Of a stretch of DNA of 64,000 bases, positions 22,011 to 31,946 are shown piece after piece. The stretch is from Brachypterus glaber (Eukaryota; Arthropoda; Insecta; Coleoptera; Kateretidae): assembly GCA_958510825.1 (NCBI GenBank), contig OY294045.1:11769916-11833915 (forward strand). Reading direction: 5' to 3'. Numbering within the stretch: the stretch's first letter is position 1; the number at the start of each line of letters is the position of its first letter. The position numbers and the translations under genes are program-made. The notes under the pieces are model-generated. The model saw only the letters and a list, made by a program, of their open reading frames with translations, was not told where the DNA came from and did not search any database.

Positions 22011-22380
22011 TAGTACCCGGATATTTGGTATTGATTACGAGGGGCGCGCGAAAGTTTAATTTTTTATGAACACTCTGACATGGGTGATACTTACTGGGTA
22101 TAATGACATACATTTGCAATTTATTATAAATAAGTTTATAAGTCTTTAAAATGGCTTGTGCGCGTCCTCAACCCCCTACCGTAGAATCTTGGATAGTTAT
22201 TCCCCTATGTCATAATATTGGAATACACCTCTTTACCATACCTACTTGTTAAGTTACACCGCCATGAATAATAACCATCACGGGATGCTTAAAAAAGTGT
22301 CCCATTAATCTTAAAAAACTTTTTTGAAGAAAGTAACATTCGCTCGTCCCTCGTAATCAATACCAAATATCCGGGGTCTA
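22011..22380 (+). mobile_element. hAT-type non-autonomous transposon, short copy
   Basis: Ends are TAGTACCCGGATATTTGG at 22011 and the reverse complement CCAAATATCCGGGGTCTA up to 22380; the terminal repeat continues through TATTGATTACGAGGG, about 33 bp with two mismatches. Flanks are an exact 8-bp duplication GTTATTAC (22003-22010 and 22381-22388), matching the hAT target consensus NTNNNNAN. It is an internal deletion relative of 43246-44280: the two agree from the left end to GTAGAATCTTGGAT and again from AGTTATTCCC to the right end. A short ATG frame starting MACARPQPPTVESW begins at about 22151 and is cut by the deletion. Confidence 0.88.
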
Positions 22381-22556
22381 GTTATTACGCATTCTGTTTG
22401 TATCCAATTTGTAGTCATGAACTAAAAATGTATGTAATATCAATAAAAAATACATTATTTTAGAGCCGATGAATAGTTTTTTAATTGTAACAAAGTTATG
22501 TTATATTTATGGTTAAAAGTCCAAACGTATATTTATGACCATTCCAATAATATTCG

Positions 22557-22763
22557 TTTTTCTATTTTGCGACTCTGATAAGCTCATAATCACACGCATT
22601 TTGCGTGTTCTTATAGGCCCATAAGAGGTCTTTACTTTTTTTTCTGATGGGTTGGCAACATACAAAAGCCTATCTCTTGACGTTTTGCGTGCAAATGTCA
22701 ATGTCGATTTAAAGTTTAATTTTTTACAAAATTTTGTGTTTGGGTTTTTTTTTACTGTGTTAA
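22557..22763 (-). repeat. Dispersed repeat family A, copy 3 (truncated)
   Basis: Matches the 3' part of family A (GCGACTCTGATAAGCTCATA through GTGTTTGGGTT) and stops abruptly at TGTGTTAA, where a small inverted-repeat unit begins. Confidence 0.78.
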
Positions 22764-22882
22764 GGAAAAGCGTGCAATAGGTTCTTGAAACCAATAACTG
22801 CTTCCTTTTTTGGACTGTCGATAGGTTTATCCAGTCTCTGCTTTTAGCAGTAGATGTCGCTAGCTGTTTTTGCTTTTCCTTA
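22761..22882. repeat. 120-bp unit with 11-bp inverted ends
   Basis: TAAGGAAAAGC at the left edge is mirrored by GCTTTTCCTTA at the right edge. It lies exactly between truncated family A and the second hammerhead repeat. No target duplication was seen, so it may be a small element or part of the hammerhead-bearing unit. Confidence 0.5.
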
Positions 22883-22910
22883 CAACGATTTTTAAACTCT
22901 ATATAGATAT

Positions 22911-23066
22911 ATATGGAAAGGATTTGATTTTCGTAGTTGTCCCTACTACCGATATGTGGCTCTGAAGAGTGCTAAAAAGCACGAAATCGATCAGTCACTT
23001 CGGAGGGACGACTGTGTTAATCAAACAAAAGTCGTTTTAAGGAATAGTAAAATGTTTTATATAAAA
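22911..23066 (+). repeat. 156-bp hammerhead-bearing repeat, copy 2
   Basis: Near-identical to 5538-5693 and followed directly by an A-tract (about 23063-23072), which would fit insertion by retrotransposition of a polyadenylated RNA. Confidence 0.8.
22933..23015 (+). ncRNA. Type I hammerhead ribozyme, second copy
   Basis: Every core and stem nucleotide of the copy at 5560-5642 is repeated, with one change: the last stem I base is T (23015) instead of C, turning a G-C pair into G-U, so the helix is kept. CUGAAGA is at 22962-22968, stem III AUCGAU at 22986-22991, and predicted cleavage lies between 22992 and 22993. Confidence 0.87.
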
Positions 23067-23072
23067 AAAAAA

Positions 23073-25007
23073 CGTTTAAAATGGGTATTGAACAAAATTT
23101 GTATGGCATTCATGGGTAAACCGATATTGCCCTCTCTATAACTAACCTGCTCGACTGATGCCTCAATTTTCTCATGGGCAAAATCTTACTATACCCACTA
23201 GTACCATAAATAACTATTTTCCACAGCTCCTGGCCTATGACCAAAATTAGTAAATTCATACAATCCAAATCGGAAAATCCATTTAACAGAGCAGGAACGT
23301 CATTAATTAATTGCTTAATTGGGTTATAACCCAGAATGCATGTATAACAGACTGTACATTTTGTGACATACAGTGTTTGTAACATGTTACATTGTTACAT
23401 GTTATTGAAGTAATGCGGTGTTGGCAAATTAGTTAATTAGACCAGTTGGTTTTTGCATGAAAACTATACGTATTGCCGAATTATTTTAGAGATTCGATTA
23501 TAATGAGTTTAATATACTTAAAACAAGAAAAAAAAATCTGTTTGAGGCAACCAGATCAATACTATTAATTAAGTTTTGTTTTTGGTCCAGAAAACCAGCG
23601 TGAGGGTCTAGTATATAGCATCCTAAACTTGCTTTCATATAGCAAGAAAAATGGAAGAAATTATTGAGACTTTCAAAATATTTCTCAAAAGTTGAATGAA
23701 AAATGGACGCTATAATTGTACGTCTAAAAGCACTCATAATTATATCGAAATATGTATGCTATTTTATGTTAATTTAAGGTCTTATTATTATAGGTTCCAT
23801 TTTTAATACTAAATGCTCTCTAGTTTTAGACGGTAAATTAATAAACTCTTTTAGGTCGATAATATACGCCTTTATTTGATAAAATTTAGGACGACCTAAC
23901 AATGACCAACTTTTTGTCGAAAATATATGGTCTATATTGGTTTAATTGAGAACGTGCTATAAATGAACTATTTTAGGTCCAACATATACTGCTTATATCG
24001 TCTTAATTTAGCTCGCTAATAATGCTTCTATTTTTCGCACTAAGTGCAAGCAAATATTTCAAAATAGTATTTATTTTGTTTCTTTTTTCTTAACAGACGT
24101 TTAGTATTACTAAAGTTTTCAGAATGGATGCACGCCGCTTTGCAAATTTACGAATTGTAAATTCTTTTCAGGACTTTCAAAAATCGTCGGAAAAAAATAA
24201 AATTTTATTATTTAGCTTCTTTAAGAAGTAAAGAAGTACAGAACAAAAGTAAAAGTTACCTTAGTGAATGCAGTGAGGTTTTAGAAGAATACAGGAGTGG
24301 TAGAAGAGAGCTGTTGTTTGAAAGCAGGAGTAGTGAAATAGTGACTAATAGTGAAAATGAGTTAAAATGATATTGAAAATTTGTGTAAATAAGAGTGAAA
24401 GCGAAAGTAATGGCAGTGACGCAGAACATGAATGTAAAATTTTAATTTTCAACACAAATTATCTAAAGTGTGTTTTAATTCTATCAAAAATTAGATCAAA
24501 AATATACTGCTAAACTAGGTAGAAAATAGCATGTTATTTTCGAGCTAATTTAGGTCATAAATAGCATGCTATTTTTAACCTTATTTGGATTAAAAAAGCA
24601 TAGCAAGGAGGAGCTATTTTAGGTTTCTAAATGGATCAAAGAATAGGAATAAAAATGCGAGCTATATTATTAGGGCTAGTTGTGTGCATTTGGGGACATT
24701 TTAAGGATGTTTCTAGACCATAAAAATAGCTCGCATTTAGTGCACTAGTTACGAGCTATTTTGGTTTTCTGGGTGGTAACCACAAGTTATGTTGTTACCC
24801 TTACCAGATATCTAGTTGCTACAACCAGATATCTGGTAATCGCAAAAATACAACTTTTTGTGTTTACCACAAAAAAAAATTAAGGGCTTTTCGACAGGCC
24901 TTGGTTTTACATTAAATATAAGATTTTTCGTGAATAACCTTATGACCAAAGCATTTTAAAAGAGCCTTTTAAAAATGTATAAAGACCCGTTAAAAGTACT
25001 TTGTTTA
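23073..25007. other. No gene seen
   Basis: No supported coding frame on either strand. The part 23820-24780 holds loosely repeated phrases around GCTATTTTAGGT and AATGCGAGCTAT/ATAGCTCGCATT, and a doubled CCAGATATCT near 24805-24836. Function unknown. Confidence 0.4.
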
Positions 25008-25011
25008 TAAT

Positions 25012-25506
25012 GCCCTGCTAAGACAAGTTGTCCTATCTGCAAATTAGATATGGCCAGTCTTATTGTTTTTGTTTGCACTTTTTGAAAACATGTTTAAATA
25101 AATATGGCGTTGAGTTCTGCTTTATTTTAAATCAAAAATACGTGATATCCTTTGAAAAAATAATATATATTTTTTTTGTCAGAAAAATTAATTGTCATAC
25201 TTAATGCATTTGTTCTATCTGAGAAAGGATGATCTAAAAAGTCCAATCAAATTACTAAGATCTGTAAAGTTAGTCCTAGTCCTGACTTATTCGTCTAGTA
25301 AAAACTAGTTTTAGGATAATTTTATTTATTAAACATTAAAAATTTTTCAAATAGGACAAACATCTTAGGCTTATTTTTAGGATTAAACCATTAAAACCTA
25401 AATCTAAAGATTTAGTAGGCACATGGGGATAGTGTAAAGCAATAAAATGGTGTGCTTATCTAAAAAAGTGAATTTTTGCAGATAGCACAACTTGTCTTAG
25501 CAGGGC
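25012..25506. mobile_element. 495-bp MITE with 31-bp terminal inverted repeats
   Basis: GCCCTGCTAAGACAAGTTGT at 25012 is mirrored by ACAACTTGTCTTAGCAGGGC ending at 25506, continuing inward through the TATCTGCAAA side with one mismatch. Matching extends outward to TATA on both sides, so a TA-type target site is possible. The end is itself palindromic (CTAAGACAAGTTGTCTTAG-like). Its right part recurs at 60413-60572. Confidence 0.78.
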
Positions 25507-25511
25507 AGTAT

Positions 25512-26530
25512 ACTATTTGTCATGCTTAATCACATAACCAATGTGTAATCAAATCATACCGAAAAGATTTTTAATTTTTATAACAATTGTTAACAATTTG
25601 TCTTGTTGCCCTTGCCAGATTTGAAACTAACCAGGTTGGAAATAGTACTGTTTGAGATTGACATCTATCAAGAAGAGTCCTATTATGTGTAGAATTAAAA
25701 AAACAAATAACCCAGCAGTATTGGAAACTTTATTAAGAGGAAATAATTATTAAACGAGCATGTCCAGAAACTCTTCCGTCAATTTACAAAGTACATCATT
25801 TTCATTTATGTTTGGATCCATAACAGCTTCTTCGGCATCTATGATTCCGCGATAGAAGATTAAATCTTCATCCGTTCACCACTGCTGTCTATAATGACTC
25901 ACAAGTAATGCATTAACATTCACTTTCTTTTTGTTTTAACAGTATTCTGACTGATCTGGACATTGTACTCTTTGAAACTGCCTGAATATTTTAACCCTAT
26001 CTTATACCCGGACATGGTAGTTTAGATCCGATGCTTATAAAGTTGCATATAGCGGAAAAAAAAAAACTGATTTGAACGCCATCTCTAACTCAATTCGAAA
26101 AAAATGTGGACATTGTACCATTTGATTCTATACCCCTCAATTTTTGACAAAAATTTGAATTTTAACGCATATTAAATACATACAGTACATATAGTACATA
26201 CATTATTTTTTAAAGTAGGATACTAATTATACTTTTTTTTTCAGGTAAATAACATGAATCTATTTCGGACATCTATGTAGACCCTACATAATTAGTAGGT
26301 ACGTAATACTCTATAAATTATTAATTAGGATCATATATATTATTAATTATTAATCAATAATTAATTTATTACCTAAATACATGATAATTTAGTTAGCGAA
26401 ATCAATACACATCGCCAGCCTATTTAAATAATTAAAATATTATAATAGAAATCAAATTATTGGCTCAGCATTACCGTTTTAATTAAATAGCAATGTAAAA
26501 ACTTTGGATATATTTATTCACAGCAATAAT
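25512..26530. other. No gene seen
   Basis: AT-rich; no supported coding frame or repeat edge. Confidence 0.4.
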
Positions 26531-26541
26531 TCGTGAGATAC

Positions 26542-26795
26542 CAACGAACTAATAACTCTTCTCTCTAGAATAGGCATTTCATTTGTAAAAACTGACAAAA
26601 ACGTAGCCAACATATACATTTGTCTGTCTTACTCGCACAGCTTTGTTCTAACAGAGACAACAATAACAGTTACTGGTAATTGTTATTGTTCAGGCCTGAA
26701 TATACCTACTATTTGTTTACAAACAACCCGAGATATTGGCGATACTTTATATTAACGGTATGCGTATTCTAAAGAGAAGAGTTGTGAGTTCGTTG
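26542..26795. mobile_element. 254-bp hAT-like MITE
   Basis: Arms 26542-26577 and 26760-26795 are reverse complements over 36 bp with about four mismatches, starting CAACGAACT. Both sides are flanked by exactly TGAGATAC (26534-26541, 26796-26803), an 8-bp target duplication. The terminal CAACG fits the YARNG rule of hAT termini. The centre contains a second hairpin, CAATAACA/TGTTATTG. No coding capacity. Confidence 0.82.
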
Positions 26796-27210
26796 TGAGA
26801 TACCCACATTAACCATGTCTGTGATAAACTTACATAGGTAGAGAATATATAGACGAAATAAACGTTTGCGCAGGGTTCTGCGCTGTGTAATAACAATAGA
26901 TAGAAAATTGACATCTAAACGGTAAAAATGGCGGTTCTACGTTGCCAACAATATTTCAAGTGTATAATTTTTAATTATAAAAACCAATCAATTTCCAATA
27001 TGTTGCTACAAATTTTAATAAGAACACTCACAGCATAAATTTACATCCAAACTAAACGTAAATTTACATGGGTAGGAGGTCCGACAACGCTGCACTCTGT
27101 CATTTTGTTATGAAATCGAATAATTGGGGATATTTTGTTTGTGGCGTTGTTTGTGGTATCTGCGTGTCTTTATAGTTTTATTTTGTTTATAGTGTTAAAA
27201 TTTTTAATTT

Positions 27211-27490
27211 AAAAATGACTTGTTTTATAAAGACTTGTAAAAATGTGAAAAACCTTTTTGAGGTTTTGTTTTTGTTTACAAATTTTGACGTTTAAAAGGT
27301 AAAAATGGCGGACTATATTTTACACACCTAATGTGTTTTTGTCTTTATCTAAAAATGACTTGTTTTATAAAGACTTGTAAAAATGTGAAAAACCTTTTTG
27401 AGGTTTTGTTTTTGTTTACAAATTTTGACGTTTAAAAGGTAAAAATGGCGGACTATATTTTACACACCTAATGTGTTTTTGTCTTTATCT
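27211..27490 (+). repeat. Exact 140-bp tandem duplication
   Basis: 27211-27350 and 27351-27490 are identical by eye. Each unit contains an ATG frame of 26 codons starting MTCFIKTCKNVKN, then GGTAAAAATGGCGG. The frame start resembles the first residues of THAP-type zinc fingers (Cys, four residues, Cys-Lys-Asn), but it stops quickly, so this is only a suggestion. Perfect identity means the duplication is recent. Confidence 0.85.
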
Positions 27491-27514
27491 AATACCCAGT
27501 ATAGCTTCTCTACC

Positions 27515-28252
27515 TATGTGGATAAACTAAATAAAGCTTTGTTTACCATCTTGCAACTTAAAAAGATCTCGAAAAGGTTTACCTAGTATGTATTATTTTT
27601 TGACCTACTGTAATATATAATGTTGGGGTAATGGTCGGGATAACAACAGAATTTTTGTACAACAAAAAAGAATCTTACGTAACAGTATAACAGTATAAAG
27701 CTTGTAGAGATATTTTTAAAGACAAAAATATTTTAATATTTCCTGCTATAAAAAAATTAACTTTTTTTCGAATGTCCACAATTATTCAGTTAGAAATAAT
27801 ATTATTTTACCGAACATAAAACATCTTTTTTCAAAAATTCCGCATTTTATAAAGTGTAAAATATTTTAATGGACAATCTTTAAATATAAAGACATTTAAT
27901 AGTTTTACTAAATTTAAAATTGAAGTTAAAAAATACCTAATTGAGAAGTTATTTATGAAATAACTGATTTATATATTTTTTTATCTAAATATAGTTATAG
28001 TTACGATGTCCACTTTGATTCAGTGAGTAGAATAATTAATTGTATAGTTATGGAGTATTGGTCAAAATGTTGATTTTAATTTCTACCATTTCAGTGGTAT
28101 GTTGTATTTGTATTTGTTATAATATAAGATATTTTATTACATTTTTGATTAACTTTAAACTTTAATTTTGTAAATTTTCAAATAATATTGTCCTGTAATT
28201 CGTTTTTCTGTTGGGTAATAAAGGTATTATTATTATTATTATTATTATTATA
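27515..28252 (+). pseudogene. Decayed LINE 3' end
   Basis: Short in-frame pieces match the LINE ORF2 C-terminus seen at 9859-10637: DKLNKALFTILQLKK, VQQKRILRN and YKACRDIFKDKNILIF. They are separated by stops and frameshifts. The 3' end is AATAAAGGTATT followed by an ATT microsatellite (28226-28252). An old copy of the same broad LINE type, now on the plus strand. Confidence 0.75.
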
Positions 28253-28875
28253 TCTCGGTATATCTTAATTATTATATCGTCGGCTTACAAGTAAAGAGCA
28301 CTAAGTCCATAACATGGTTTTTAGATATTGATAAATTTAACTTTCATTGTTGTTTTTTAATTTTTATAATAATTGTTTTTGGAAAAAACTACTGCAAATT
28401 GCACTGACATGTTTGGACATAAAACTATTATATTAAAATTCGCAATTTCGACCAGTTTTTAAAATTTTCTTTTAGTTTTTACTTTTATATTTCAGAATTC
28501 TAAAATTAAAAGAAATGAAATAGACATTTTTTTATTTTAATTTTATTTCTTTATATATTTTTTTAATTTATAGGGGAAAGTGGCAGACCAATTTTAGAAT
28601 ACAATATTAATATAATAGAAGCACTGAAATGATAAATTGCTGAAAATATTTACATAATATTTATGTATGTTTTTGTACTTTTATGTATGTTTTACAACCT
28701 ACATACTTGGTCTACTATTATGAAATAACCATTAATCAGTTTTTTCAGTCATAATATACTAAATATTTATTTTATTTTAAAAAATACTCTAGTTCCTGTA
28801 TATACAAATAAAGTATATTTATTTTGTATTTAAAAATATTTTAATCAAAATCATAAAAATATTAAATCAATATTC
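28253..28875. other. Left flank of the retrotransposon, no gene seen
   Basis: AT-rich, no supported coding frame. Confidence 0.5.
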
Positions 28876-28879
28876 AAAG

Positions 28880-31034
28880 TGTAGCAGTTATGACTGCCAC
28901 TGTTTTTAAAGATTACCTGATCTGTGTCACGTAATCATACGATGTTACCATTTTTTCAGAAGTTAGTATTTCTTTCTATTTGCACATATAAGATTGAGTA
29001 CAGACTTATTGTATGGTCTTGTGGAAGTCTTGCGATGGTCCTTGATTCCATTTGCTGGGTCATTTTTCTTTTATTACAGAATTTGTCTTATTTTTGGTGT
29101 TTACTTTTGATAGCCTAAAATATAATAACAAACGTCTAGTAATCTACTACATTCAGTACTTGAGTTAGCTACTGATGTTTTTCAGCTAGTCTTACCTTTT
29201 TAATCACAGCTAAAGCTTCTGGAAGTCGGATAAAATCATTATCAAAGATTGTTTACCTAATTTTGAGGTTAGTTTTACTTCTACCCGCATTCAGGTATAC
29301 AGTATGCATTGCATGGTCAGCTGATGACTTCAAGTTGGTTTATTTTCGTCGTATCATTTCTTAAACCATATGGAACGATTGTTAGATGTATGGCTAGGCA
29401 TTTTAAACTTATTTAGAGTATTCTTTTTCTTTATTTTCAAGTATTATCGGGATTATGACTAGATGTTTTTTGTGTTGCCTACCCTCAAAATCGATTTGTT
29501 GTTCGTAGTTCCAAGTTTCGCCACGGGGGGAGTTTTGTACCTTGCCGGAGTTGAAGGGAGTGGCTTTCTTTTTCAAAACGACAAGCAATGGCGTTCAGGT
29601 CGTAAAATCAGAATCTGATTTTTGTGAAACCATCCGTGGTTTATGTTTGTGTAAAAATGTTGCAATAAGTTTGTAATGAAGTGTAGTATAATCCTACGTA
29701 ATTAGTTCAAGCAGTTTTAATGGAAATTCCACAATATTCATCTTTCAAAAGGCGTACAGATGAAGGCTTCAGGCTGCAGAGTATTCTAGTATTCAGCACT
29801 TACTGCTCCAATTAATTCAGTTTTGGACTGGATTGTTGGTGAAGCTTTTCCATTTCTGTTCTAACGTTCTTCGAATGTTTTGACGATACCTCTATCCCAA
29901 ATTTTATGAATATTGTTGGTGAAGCTTTTATATTTTACAACGTTACCGTTATCTCAAATTTTACGAGTATCGATGGCGAAGCTTTCCATTTCAACTTTAA
30001 CTTCAATTTTCATTGAGGTGTTCTTCAATTTTCCACATTAGTTTTCAAGAGTTTTCAAGATTTTTCAAGATGTTCAGTAAATTGCAGTACCGTTTTTAAG
30101 CCAAGAGGTTTACAAACGTTTCAATGGATCCTCAAGCGTTTGAGTTTCAAACGTGTTCAAATTTGTAAGGAGTTCTCAAGGCAAGGACAAGGAAATGTTC
30201 TGCACAGTGACGTACATCATCAGGGAGTGGGACAACGTATTTGGTCGTTCCAGGGACAACTTTAATTAACAGGTTTTTATAGTTTTAGTGCAAATAATGA
30301 AAATGCGGTTTACTATATTTATTTTTGGTAAAATATCCAAGTTCTCAAATTTTAATATTTATTAAGGTGCTCTATTTTATTATGAATATTCTAGGTTGGT
30401 TTGTAAACAAAGTTGCAACTTTGGGCAGTACGCCTAGATTACTATTTTTCACTCATTAACACATACCTTATATTACTGTTTTTATTTAGGTTATTCACCA
30501 TAATAATTTTGGTATACATATTTTAACATTTTTGCAATAGGGTAGTTCACCACATTTTTTTTATATTTCGCAATGGGGTCTTTTCACCATACTTTTGGTA
30601 ATTTATAATTTTATTTTAATTAATATGATTAATTAAAGTTGTCTACTTGTCATTTTAAATAAACATTGTAACAGCACATATTTGAGTTTTTGTTTAAATT
30701 ATAATCAACACAAGATATACAAATCTATTCAAATCATAGTTCTTTTTCAGGTTTACACATGCTGTAAAAGATAATTAATATTCTAGTACATTATTTTTTA
30801 TGTGTTTGAATCTTAACACATAAACTGCCAAGCACATGTATGTTTACAAGATTCTGGCGCCCAAGGTGTTAAACTAAGCTTATTATCATAATTTTTAATC
30901 CATGAACCCCTGTGCCCGTACTGATGCCAGTTAGCCGATCGCAACCGTACATTTTCTTTTCTATAATAAGTAACCAGGGCAGCGCCTGATAATTTTTTAG
31001 TTTTTACTTATTCTAGACAGGAAAACGCGGTACA
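28880..31034 (+). repeat. 5' LTR
   Basis: 2155 bp, TG...CA ends. This LTR drives transcription in the family. A likely polyadenylation signal AATAAA is at 30658-30663, followed by T/G-rich sequence. Within it, a unit starting GTTGGTGAAGCTTTT is repeated at 29834 and 29914 with a weaker third copy at 29971, and a TTCACCA phrase occurs three times at 30490-30600. I could not place the transcription start with confidence. The 64-codon frame at 28924 is present in both LTRs but has no recognisable product. Confidence 0.95.
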
Positions 31035-31037
31035 CAA

Positions 31038-31047
31038 TGGCGCCCAA
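31038..31047 (+). promoter_or_regulatory. Primer-binding site (tRNA-Lys type)
   Basis: Three bases after the LTR comes TGGCGCCCAA, complementary to the 3' end of a lysine tRNA. The sequence then reads ATAACGTGGG; CGTGGG is what a tRNA-Lys(CUU)-type site would have directly after CCCAA, so there appears to be a 4-base insertion in the outer part of the site. Confidence 0.75.
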
Positions 31048-31309
31048 ATAACGTGGGATAAAGCTAGTTTAACTTTTAAATTTTTGAAGTTTGTGAAAAA
31101 AAATATAAAGAAAAAAAAAAAAAAAAAAATTTTTTTTGAGATATTTTTAAGATATTTTTAAGATATTTAGACAAAACTGGATATGGTTGTTGATTTGATT
31201 TAAACAATAGGTGTGCAATGTTTAAAAAATAGTTTGGTGTATACAGGGAGAAAAGAAACCACGGATAGGTTGAGAGTACCAAAAGGGTAAAGTTTTGAGT
31301 TTTATTCGA

Positions 31310-31656
31310 ATTCTAAAATATATAGGATCGTAATAAAAAAAGTATTGGACGCAGTGGTACAGTTTTTGGTTATTTTTGATTCTGAAATATACAGGGTAAA
31401 AATAAAAGTTAGAGAGAATTTTTTTTTGAAAAGCAAACATTTTGGTGCATGGTTTTGATTATTTTAATTCTGAAATATATAGAGTAAAATAAAGAGAGAA
31501 AAGTTTGGCCAGTGAGTTATTTTAGTTCTAAAATATATAGGAGAAAATAAAGTTGAGAGGTTTTTGGTTATGAAATTCTAAAATATATAGAATGGATTAA
31601 AGTTTGATGAAAGATGAGAGATTTTTTGAGTTTGTGAAATTCTGAAATATACAGGG
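31310..31656 (+). repeat. Six-copy motif array in the 5' leader
   Basis: The motif ATTCTRAAATATAYAGRG occurs at 31310, 31379, 31467, 31525, 31575 and 31639, with spacing of 50-88 bp and little similarity between copies outside the motif. It lies between the primer-binding site and the gag start, where packaging signals and, in Drosophila gypsy, an array of insulator-protein sites are known. Its role here is unknown. Confidence 0.8.
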
Positions 31657-31946
31657 TGAACAAAAAAGGTGTAGTAGTACGCGAGAATAAATCGTGGAGT
31701 TTTTGGTTCCGATCCGAATCTAAAAAAGAGTGGCGGACAGGGCAAGTATTTTTGAAAAAATATTGCAAATTTTGAGTGAGATTGCGAGAGATTTTTGAAA
31801 GATTTCTGAAAGATTTTCAAAAGATTTTTGAGAGTGAATATTTTTAGAAAGAATATTGACTATTTAAAGAGAGATTGCGAAAGATTTTTGACAGATTTTG
31901 ACAGATTTTTGATAGTAAATTTTAGTAATAAATTAAAATTTTAATC

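Noticed and set aside
28924..29118. 64-codon frame, also at 37626-37820
   Set aside because: Lies inside both LTRs; identity only reflects LTR identity and no domain is recognisable.
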